Below are positions 22,587 through 29,149 of a stretch of DNA of 30,218 nt, in pieces (position 1 is the first letter of the stretch; the number at the start of each line of letters is the position of its first letter). The stretch comes from a virus. The DNA lies in IMG/VR virus record IMGVR_UViG_3300032304_000544, positions 1 through 30,218 of that record, one strand, 5' to 3'. The notes under the pieces were generated by a model. It had not been told where the DNA came from. It was given only the letters and a program-made list of their open reading frames with translations, and ran no database searches. The position numbers and the translations under genes are program-made.

Positions 22587-24810
22587 TCAACTGCAAGTAG
22601 TTTTTGAAAAGGCCGTTGCAGATTGCAAAAAATTAGGACACGAATACGTGACGTTAGAGCATCTCATCTTTGCCATGCTCTGCGAAGAAAAGTTCTACGA
22701 ACTACTTGTGAATTTTGGCGGTGATGGAGATTACATTAAAAAGAATCTTGAGCATTATCTCAAAAATCAATTAGACGAAATTAAAATAGATCCTATTCCT
22801 AAAGGATTCAAACCTAAAAAAACACAGACTGTGGAACGTGTGCTTAATCGTGCATTTACACAAGTGCTGTTCAGTGGCCGCCAAAGTATTGAACTGGTCG
22901 ATGTGTTTATGAGTGCGTTGAGTGAAAAGCGCAGTTATGCAGTGTTCTATATTAATAAGGGAGGAGTGGACCGTGAAAAGTTTGCTGACTTTATTAACAG
23001 CGAAATTGATGATGAAGATGAAGAACATGTAACAGATGCACAGAGCGAAAAAGCACTGAAGGCATTTACAACCAACCTTAACGATCAAGTCAAGAAGAAT
23101 AAAATTGATCCTGTTATTGGTCGTACAGAAGAACTGGAGCAAATTGCTCTTGGACTAGGACGCAGAACTAAAAACAATGTGTTGTTAGTTGGCGACCCAG
23201 GTGTGGGTAAAACTGCTATTGCAGAAGGTCTGGCGCACAACATTATTAATAAAGAAGTTCCCGACTTCTTAAAAGAGTACACAGTTTATAATCTGGATAT
23301 CAGTGCCATGCTTGCTGGCAGTAAGTATCGCGGTGACTTTGAAGAACGTTTTAAACTAGTGCTCAAAGGATTGGCCGGCAAAGGCAAAACAGTATTGTTC
23401 ATCGACGAAGCACACATGATCAGCGGTGCTGGTGCTGGCGGACAAGGTAATGCCAACGACTTAGCCAATATGATGAAGCCTGCACTGAGCAAAGGCAACA
23501 TCAAAGTTGTGGCCAGTACCACATGGGAAGAATATCGCAAGTACTTTGAAAAGGATCGTGCGTTGATGCGCAGATTCCAACGCATCACTATCGATGAGCC
23601 TACTCCAGAAATGGCTGTGGAAATTCTTAAAGGTATTAAGAAATACTACGAAAAACATCACGGTGCAGAGATTACCGATGCGGCTATTGAAACAGCAGTT
23701 AGATTATCTGTGAAATACATGACTGATAAGAAATTGCCGGATAAGGCCATTGACTTGATTGATGTTGCATGTAGTCGTTTCAATATTAAACCTGCTGACC
23801 ATAGACTAGTGGATGTTTCCGAAATCCAATACGAACTTGCTAAGATGGTTAATCTTCCTGAAGACACTGTCAAAGAAAAGGAAAACGACAATCTTGCCAA
23901 TCTCGAAAAAAATCTCAAAGGCGAAGTCTACGGACAAGATGCCGCAGTTGACGAAATTGTAGATAAGATTCTTGTTGCACAGGCAGGTTTAAAATCTGAT
24001 AACAAACCCGTTGGTAGTTTTGTATTCATGGGTCCAACTGGTGTTGGTAAAACAGAAGCCGCTAAACAACTCAGTAAACAATTAGGTATTCCGTTGATCC
24101 GCTTTGATATGAGTGAATATCAAGAAAAACACAGTGTATCCAAGTTGATTGGTAGTCCTCCGGGTTACGTGGGCTTTGAAGAAAACGCAGGCTTGTTGAT
24201 TACTAAACTACAAGAGAATCCGCATTGTGTTCTATTGCTGGATGAAATTGAAAAGAGCCATCCAGACGTGTCAACTATCTTGTTGCAGATCATGGATAAC
24301 GGATTTGTCACAGGCAGTAACGGTAAAGTTGCAGATGCTCGTAATATTATCTTAATTATGACCACTAACCTTGGCGCACAAGATGCTGAAAAGAATGTGA
24401 TTGGTTTTGGTAGTCAGGATAATGACTACGAGGACAAAGAGTTGAAGAAATTCTTTGCTCCAGAGTTCCGTAATCGTTTGGACGGCATTGTTACATTCAG
24501 CACGTTAAGCAAAGAAACAATGATTAAGATTGTAGGCAAATTCTTGGTTGAACTTAAAACGCAGGTCAAAGATAAAGGCATTAAAATTACTCTTAGTAAT
24601 GATGCCATCGACTACTTGGTGGATAAAGGATTCGATAAGAAGATGGGTGCTAGACCGTTACAGCGTGTAATCGACAAAGATATCAAGCGTCCACTCTCTA
24701 AACTTATGTTGTTTGGTAGTCTAAAACAAGGCGGTGCAGTAAATATTGCTGTTGAAGACAACGAAATCAAACTTGAAGTTGAGAATGAAACCATACAAGC
24801 AAACGTCTAA
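22570..24810 (+). CDS. clpA: ClpA-like AAA+ unfoldase with ClpP-docking IGF loop (746 aa)
   Basis: The layout is an N-terminal Clp-N domain (GHEYVTLEHLIFAML), then AAA-1 with Walker A GDPGVGKTAIAEG and Walker B VLFIDEAHMISGAG, and AAA-2 with Walker A GPTGVGKTEAAK and Walker B VLLLDEIEKSHPDVS. The linker between the two rings is short, so the ClpB/Hsp104 middle coiled coil is absent. The length matches E. coli ClpA (758). Residues 611-613 are IGF, in the position of the ClpA IGL loop that docks on ClpP. The protein should unfold substrates and could feed host ClpP; no phage clpP is in the window. SD AGAGGAAA precedes ATG 22570. Firm at family level. Confidence 0.92.
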   Translation: MVEPSDQLQVVFEKAVADCKKLGHEYVTLEHLIFAMLCEEKFYELLVNFGGDGDYIKKNLEHYLKNQLDEIKIDPIPKGFKPKKTQTVERVLNRAFTQVLFSGRQSIELVDVFMSALSEKRSYAVFYINKGGVDREKFADFINSEIDDEDEEHVTDAQSEKALKAFTTNLNDQVKKNKIDPVIGRTEELEQIALGLGRRTKNNVLLVGDPGVGKTAIAEGLAHNIINKEVPDFLKEYTVYNLDISAMLAGSKYRGDFEERFKLVLKGLAGKGKTVLFIDEAHMISGAGAGGQGNANDLANMMKPALSKGNIKVVASTTWEEYRKYFEKDRALMRRFQRITIDEPTPEMAVEILKGIKKYYEKHHGAEITDAAIETAVRLSVKYMTDKKLPDKAIDLIDVACSRFNIKPADHRLVDVSEIQYELAKMVNLPEDTVKEKENDNLANLEKNLKGEVYGQDAAVDEIVDKILVAQAGLKSDNKPVGSFVFMGPTGVGKTEAAKQLSKQLGIPLIRFDMSEYQEKHSVSKLIGSPPGYVGFEENAGLLITKLQENPHCVLLLDEIEKSHPDVSTILLQIMDNGFVTGSNGKVADARNIILIMTTNLGAQDAEKNVIGFGSQDNDYEDKELKKFFAPEFRNRLDGIVTFSTLSKETMIKIVGKFLVELKTQVKDKGIKITLSNDAIDYLVDKGFDKKMGARPLQRVIDKDIKRPLSKLMLFGSLKQGGAVNIAVEDNEIKLEVENETIQANV

Positions 24811-25429
24811 ACTATTCTTTGACAAATATGTCAATAAGATTAGTATAACGACTGTACTAGCGTCTGAGTTTCGCAGTAAGAGTCTTGTCCGGGCAGAATT
24901 TCAAATTAGGGCTATTGCTAGTCAAATTGAAAAAAGCTCGGACGGACGAGTACATCTTAAATCGTGGTATAAAAAGCATGCCACTGTTGCTGACATTATG
25001 TATGTAACTAAGATAATCGACTTGCTACGCAACGAAACAGACTATGGGTTACGTGTAGAAAGCAATATTCTGGGTATCTACACCAACGACGACGTATTGA
25101 TTGAACGCATCAATCAATTGGGCAGTGTAAGAGAAATATCTAAACCAGTCAATGACCGGGTTAGAGCATTTTTACTGGCGAATCCCAACTCGATTATATC
25201 TAAAAAGTACACCCACAAGTACAGAGTCACTGTGAACCCATTACGCGATGCGTCTGACAGTTTCCACTCCTGGGCTGAAAAAATACCCAGTATCAAACTG
25301 CTCAAGCGTACATATCGTTCAGATGGCTACTTTTATGCGGCCAACGAGAAAACTTTAGGAATGTGCAAGATATTCCTGGGCAATAAGATACGTAGAGTGG
25401 ATGAAATGTTCCTGGTCAGCGAAATTTAA
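24785..25429 (+). CDS. Conserved phage protein, function unknown (214 aa)
   Basis: The frame is open from 24746, but ATG 24785 is preferred because upstream residues shadow the clpA end; the SD there is weak. The 214-residue protein is basic (about 26 bases of overlap with clpA). Landmarks are KLFFDKYVNKISITTVLASE, DYGLRVESNILGIYTNDDVL and RTYRSDGYFYAANEKTLGM. There is no membrane segment, Cys cluster or P-loop. The high basic content and mixed alpha/beta pattern would suit nucleic-acid binding, but no known motif is seen. It is last in the dnaJ operon. Confidence 0.65.
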   Translation: MKPYKQTSKLFFDKYVNKISITTVLASEFRSKSLVRAEFQIRAIASQIEKSSDGRVHLKSWYKKHATVADIMYVTKIIDLLRNETDYGLRVESNILGIYTNDDVLIERINQLGSVREISKPVNDRVRAFLLANPNSIISKKYTHKYRVTVNPLRDASDSFHSWAEKIPSIKLLKRTYRSDGYFYAANEKTLGMCKIFLGNKIRRVDEMFLVSEI

Positions 25430-25445
25430 TACAGTTGTAAAATAG

Positions 25446-25453
25446 CATAAATA
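25446..25453 (+). promoter_or_regulatory. Putative T4-type late promoter (CATAAATA)
   Basis: CATAAATA at 25446-25453 lies in a 77-base gap between operons. Expected start is about 25459. Its last bases are also the 5' arm of a hairpin that covers the translation start region below. Confidence 0.6.
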
Positions 25454-25470
25454 CTCTATTACTGGAGTAT
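25451..25470 (+). promoter_or_regulatory. RNA hairpin over the start of a mini-ORF
   Basis: ATACTCTA (25451-25458) pairs with TGGAGTAT (25463-25470), 8 bp with one G-U and a four-base loop. The 3' arm holds GGAG and two bases of ATG 25469. RNA initiated at the late promoter would start within or after the 5' arm and not fold. This is the same logic as at 8234-8260. Confidence 0.55.
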
Positions 25471-25510
25471 GTATATCCGCGAGCCTCCGCAGAACATGGT
25501 GATTATATGA
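25469..25510 (+). CDS. 13-codon leader mini-ORF coupled to the next gene
   Basis: ATG 25469 encodes MYIREPPQNMVII and stops at TGA 25508-25510, which overlaps ATG 25507 as ATGA. The SD-like GGAG (25464-25467) is too close to this ATG for a standard site, so its own translation is doubtful. If translated it would deliver ribosomes to the downstream gene, whose own SD is weak. Confidence 0.3.
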   Translation: MYIREPPQNMVII

Positions 25511-25851
25511 AAATAAATGATGTAGATAAGCAATCAGATAAGTTTAATGATGTCGACTTTATCGATGATTTAAAGTTTTTTATGCACAACGACCCACGTT
25601 TTTATCGTAAAGTGGTCTATCCGGTAATTGCTGAGCTCAAGGGCAAGTTAAAAACCGGCAGCAAGTGCAATGAGATGTCATTCATGTCCTGTATCGACAA
25701 GGCTATTCCAGTATATTGTAACAAATTTAAAATAACACAGAATCCCAAAGTTCTCTTCGACCCTGAAGAAGTTAAAGATTTAGCCGTTAAAATGTTTCAT
25801 GAAGAAAAGCACAACATTAACAACGGTGTGTATGACGGGAGAGACGAATGA
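25507..25851 (+). CDS. Conserved phage protein, function unknown (114 aa)
   Basis: The 114-residue, mainly helical soluble protein has landmarks DFIDDLKFFMHNDPRFYRKV and VYPVIAELKGKLKTG, and three Cys spread over residues ~54-71. I recognise the FIDDLxFFMHNDPxFYR type N-terminus from proteins at the head of similar gene groups in marine T4-like phages, without known function. It begins the late-promoter operon and overlaps the nucleotidyltransferase gene by ATGA at 25848. Fixed linkage to that gene suggests a partner or packaging factor, but this is a guess from context. Confidence 0.7.
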   Translation: MKINDVDKQSDKFNDVDFIDDLKFFMHNDPRFYRKVVYPVIAELKGKLKTGSKCNEMSFMSCIDKAIPVYCNKFKITQNPKVLFDPEEVKDLAVKMFHEEKHNINNGVYDGRDE

Positions 25852-26708
25852 TCCTATTAGAAGGCGGCAATGTTTTTAAAACTGCTGACAAACAGCCATT
25901 AACTCAACGTATTGCTACTGAAGATGTGCCAACGACTGTAGATTTTATTGAAAAAATTACAGGGTTAGATTTTACAGCGGAAAAAGATCCTGATGATGAT
26001 AAACCAGTCAAATGGCTAGGGTCAACTGGTCGTAAAGAAGATCCAGAAGGCACATTTGAATTAAACAGTTCTGGCGACTTGGACCTAAGTGTTGATGCTA
26101 GAGAAATAACTAAAGAAGATCTAATACAAAAATTATTCGATTGGTGTATTGCTAACGGTATTTCTGAAGAAGATATTTTTAACAAAGGCACAAAGAAAAC
26201 CGACGGATGGATTAAAGACGCCGGCGACAACGTACATTTTAGAACTCCTATCAATGGTGATCAAGAAAACGGATTTGTACAATCCGATTTTATGATTACA
26301 TCTAATCCTAAATTTCAACAAGGATCTATGATTGGTGGTAATAAGAATTACCGAGGAGAACATAGACATATTGTACTTTCCAGTATTGCAAGATCAAAAG
26401 GAATCAAATACAGTCCAAAGTTTGGACTAATTGATCCCGAGACCAACGAACCGTTACCCGACGGAGATGATTGGAATAGTATTGCTAAAATATTATTAGG
26501 ACAAACTGCATCTGTTAAAGATATTAAAAATGTTAATACAATCTTAGATTATATTATTAAATTGCCTAACTATGAAGAGTTAGTAGCAGCCGCCAGAGAA
26601 ACATTAGATAGGGAAGGTGTTAAACTTCCCAACAAAACAAATGCCGTTGAAACATATACCCCCGGTTCAATCGGATGGATGCGTAAAATTATAGACATTG
26701 TAAAATGA
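25848..26708 (+). CDS. Pol-beta-superfamily nucleotidyltransferase (286 aa)
   Basis: The signature of the Pol-beta nucleotidyltransferase fold is complete: Gly58-Ser59 in WLGSTGRK, then Asp77 and Asp79 in SSGDLDLSVD, and a third acidic residue Asp147 in FVQSDFMI. Such enzymes move an NMP from an NTP to RNA, protein or small molecules; the acceptor here is unknown. The N-terminus MILLEGGNVFK is short and includes LLE|G, which fits the (L/I)-x-E rule of T4 gp21 protease. It overlaps both neighbours by ATGA. I recognise the family from aquatic T4-like phages, where it is uncharacterised. NTase fold is confident; substrate is not. Confidence 0.82.
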   Translation: MILLEGGNVFKTADKQPLTQRIATEDVPTTVDFIEKITGLDFTAEKDPDDDKPVKWLGSTGRKEDPEGTFELNSSGDLDLSVDAREITKEDLIQKLFDWCIANGISEEDIFNKGTKKTDGWIKDAGDNVHFRTPINGDQENGFVQSDFMITSNPKFQQGSMIGGNKNYRGEHRHIVLSSIARSKGIKYSPKFGLIDPETNEPLPDGDDWNSIAKILLGQTASVKDIKNVNTILDYIIKLPNYEELVAAARETLDREGVKLPNKTNAVETYTPGSIGWMRKIIDIVK

Positions 26709-27853
26709 GATTAAGAGAATTATTTTTTGAAACCACAGACTTAGTTAAAAAGAAACTAGGTCGTGCTTTCAACCATCTCGAAGATTTGGTTTTCTTCTAT
26801 GGCGTAGAAGGAACTATTGAGGCACTGGAACACGTTAAAGAAATTGCCACACAAGAAGGTGCAGAATCTGTACGGATGAAATGGGACGGTAATCCTCAAA
26901 TCTATTGGGGCAGAGAAACAGCCAATGGTCCGCTAATTCTTTCTGGACACAACGGATGGGCACGTGGTGCTAAGACTGACAATCCAGAAGCAGTAAAAGA
27001 CTTTATTGCTAACAAAAGTGGTACACCTAAAAACGATGAAGAACGCAAACAACGTGACGAGTTTGCTACAAAGTTTGCCAACTTATATCCAGCGTTTGAT
27101 GCGGCAACTCCTAAAGACTTTGTAGGGTTTGTGTATGCTGATGCATTATTTTTAGACAAACCCGATTTAAAAGATAACGTCTATACATTCTGTCCTAACC
27201 CTAAATCACAGACCTGCTACCATGTAAGAGGTGACTCCGAATTAGGTAAGCGTATTGCCTATGCAGATGTTATGGTAGTGGGTCATGCTTACTTTCCAGA
27301 GTTTGGCATGGATGACAGCGAGCAAAAACCGTTAGACGACTTTGATAAGTTTAATGCAAATCCTAAACTAATTGTACAAGGTCCAATATACAATAAAAAA
27401 TCAGTCAGTGTGGATACACAGATAGTCGATGACATTGAAAGTTATGCACAGCAACATGCTTCTGAAATTGAAGGATTTTTATCTGACACAGCAGGACTCA
27501 GTGACCTTAAAAACATATTCTATACCTATGTGAATCAAACAGCCAGAGCAAAACAATTGGCCAGTTTAGGTTCCGAGAATTTTAAAGCATGGTTGGAAAA
27601 ATCTAAAGTCAGTGCTGGTAAACAAGAAAAAATACAAGGCAAAATGGATGCACATCCAAATGCCGTTGATGCTATTTTTTCCATGGTTAAACAAATACAG
27701 TCCATGAAAAACGAAATACTAAAACAAGTTGAAGGTGAGCAGGGCGATATATGGGATACGAACGGCGAAGGTCGTGTACGTTATGCAGGCTCTGAAAAGA
27801 AATTTGGAAATGTAAAATTGGTGAACAGAGACCAGTGGACACCTGGAGAATAA
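26705..27853 (+). CDS. KxDG ligase-like / DUF6267-type protein (382 aa)
   Basis: Residues 59-62 read Lys-Trp-Asp-Gly inside SVRMKWDGNPQIYWGRE. This is the form of motif I (KxDG) that carries the covalent AMP/GMP in ATP-dependent DNA and RNA ligases and capping enzymes. An FVGFVYADALF segment near residue 140 could supply the later acidic motif. The C-terminal half is helical (FLSDTAGLSDLKNIFYTYVN) and ends KLVNRDQW. The N-terminal MRLRELFFE resembles the next gene's MRLRNLFEE. I place it with the uncharacterised phage DUF6267-like group; a ligase function is inferred from motif I only. It overlaps the NTase gene by ATGA and ends one base before the next start. Confidence 0.7.
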   Translation: MRLRELFFETTDLVKKKLGRAFNHLEDLVFFYGVEGTIEALEHVKEIATQEGAESVRMKWDGNPQIYWGRETANGPLILSGHNGWARGAKTDNPEAVKDFIANKSGTPKNDEERKQRDEFATKFANLYPAFDAATPKDFVGFVYADALFLDKPDLKDNVYTFCPNPKSQTCYHVRGDSELGKRIAYADVMVVGHAYFPEFGMDDSEQKPLDDFDKFNANPKLIVQGPIYNKKSVSVDTQIVDDIESYAQQHASEIEGFLSDTAGLSDLKNIFYTYVNQTARAKQLASLGSENFKAWLEKSKVSAGKQEKIQGKMDAHPNAVDAIFSMVKQIQSMKNEILKQVEGEQGDIWDTNGEGRVRYAGSEKKFGNVKLVNRDQWTPGE

Positions 27854-27854
27854 T

Positions 27855-28865
27855 ATGAGATTAAGAAATTTATTTGAAGAAAAGATTAGCGAGGTAGCCA
27901 TTATATTTGGTCGCTTTAATCCTCCACACAAAGGACACAAAGCGGCGTGGGAAACTGCGGCCACTAAAGATGTATGGTATGTAGGAACCAATCAAAGCAC
28001 GGTAGGTCCAAAAGATCCACTGCCTTACGATGTAAAAGCAGAGTGCATGAGAGTTATTTGGCCTGATGTTGCCGATCACATTGTTCCAGAAACTAGTTGG
28101 TTGACACTGGCCAGTTATGTATATCGAGAACACGGAGATGTAAATTTAATTATTGTCACAGACGAAGAATGGGTAGTTCCTACTATACGGGAATACAATG
28201 GTAAATCCGGACCACACGGTGAGTATAATTTTCCTGAAATTAGATTGTTTCATGATAGTATAGAAGAAGCAAAAGGAGAATTACGTAAAAGTTCTGCCAC
28301 TGCATTGCGTGATGCAGTGTCTAAAGGCGATAGACAGGCATTTAGTGATGCGGCTGGCGTAAGTGCAGAAACACCAGTTATGGGTGAACCATTCTTTGAT
28401 CTAGTTGCAGAATATTTGATGCCTTATCAAGACAAGGCCAAAGAAAAAGCAAAGAAAAAAGATTCTAAGAAAAAAGAAGAGCCTAAAAAAGAAGAGCCTA
28501 AAAAAGAAGAAGAACCTAAGAAGGAAAAATCTGATATGAAGATTAAAGACATAGCAGAAGGCATGGGTGCCTACGACAGAGACTATGCCAGTAGTATAAG
28601 AGGCATGAACAAGAAAGACAGTGTTGCTTATCAGCAAGACGGTGGCGGCAATGACGAAGACCACGAAGGTGATAGACGCCGCGAGCGTGAAGCCGAACAA
28701 GGTCCTTGGTATCTTCGAATCGATGGAAAAATCTTTAAATCAAAAGGCGAAGTAAAAGTATTTGATTGGAAAAAAGGTGCCAATAACTACGCACTTGCAA
28801 TTCTTAAAAATAAACCCGAACTGCAAGGTAAAATAATGCTTACTAAGAATCCAGAAGACAAATGA
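27855..28865 (+). CDS. HxGH nucleotidylyltransferase (NMNAT/cytidylyltransferase-like) with K/E linker and C-terminal domain (336 aa)
   Basis: Residues 14-28 (VAIIFGRFNPPHKGH) hold the T/HxGH active-site motif of nucleotidylyltransferases (His25, His28). SSATALRD near residue 145 fits the ISxTxxR phosphate-binding motif. An NMN adenylyltransferase or related cytidylyltransferase activity is likely for residues ~12-180. A highly charged linker (about 194-225) encoded by a 15-base tandem repeat follows. Next comes a second part starting MKIKDIAEGMGAYDRDYASS, and a C-terminal module with GPWYLRIDGKIFKSKGEVKV and WKKGANNYALAIL. The N-terminal MRLRNLFEE and internal DIAE|G resemble T4 capsid-targeting and gp21-cleavage sites. 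Fold is confident; substrate and packaging are inferred. Confidence 0.82.
   Translation: MRLRNLFEEKISEVAIIFGRFNPPHKGHKAAWETAATKDVWYVGTNQSTVGPKDPLPYDVKAECMRVIWPDVADHIVPETSWLTLASYVYREHGDVNLIIVTDEEWVVPTIREYNGKSGPHGEYNFPEIRLFHDSIEEAKGELRKSSATALRDAVSKGDRQAFSDAAGVSAETPVMGEPFFDLVAEYLMPYQDKAKEKAKKKDSKKKEEPKKEEPKKEEEPKKEKSDMKIKDIAEGMGAYDRDYASSIRGMNKKDSVAYQQDGGGNDEDHEGDRRREREAEQGPWYLRIDGKIFKSKGEVKVFDWKKGANNYALAILKNKPELQGKIMLTKNPEDK
28470..28517 (+). repeat. 15-base tandem repeat coding a Lys/Glu linker
   Basis: AAAAAAGAAGAGCCT occurs exactly at 28470-28484 and 28485-28499. An 18-base variant follows at 28500-28517. It encodes KKEEP-type units between the adenylyltransferase domain and the C-terminal part. 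Confidence 0.85.
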
Positions 28866-29149
28866 AACAATATAGAATCAGTACAGAAAATTTAAATCAA
28901 GACAGTCCCGATGATTGTTTTCTTGATCCATCTGATCCGATTCACGAAATTAAATCTATTCAGCATCTTGCAGGACTGGGTCATGCCGCAAGATTGCAAG
29001 AATATCAAGGCAGTAACATCAGCGTAACCGGCAGTGAAAAGGGCCGAATACAGAGAGAAAAGAATATTAAGCCTGGAACTCCAGAATGGTTCCAACTATG
29101 GTTTAGTCTACCTTATATGACAGGTGAAGGACCGGTAAATAAAAAATGA
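28862..29149 (+). CDS. Conserved small protein, function unknown (95 aa)
   Basis: The 95-residue soluble protein is coupled at both ends by ATGA overlaps (28862 and 29146). The N-terminal half is acidic (DSPDDCFLDPSDPIHEIKSI). The C-terminal third has the segment REKNIKPGTPEWFQLWFSLP, which I recognise as a recurring C-terminal signature in proteins of this gene group in aquatic T4-like phages. No catalytic motif is visible. The GTPEWFQLWF helix may be a docking element shared by the group. Function unknown. Confidence 0.65.
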   Translation: MKQYRISTENLNQDSPDDCFLDPSDPIHEIKSIQHLAGLGHAARLQEYQGSNISVTGSEKGRIQREKNIKPGTPEWFQLWFSLPYMTGEGPVNKK

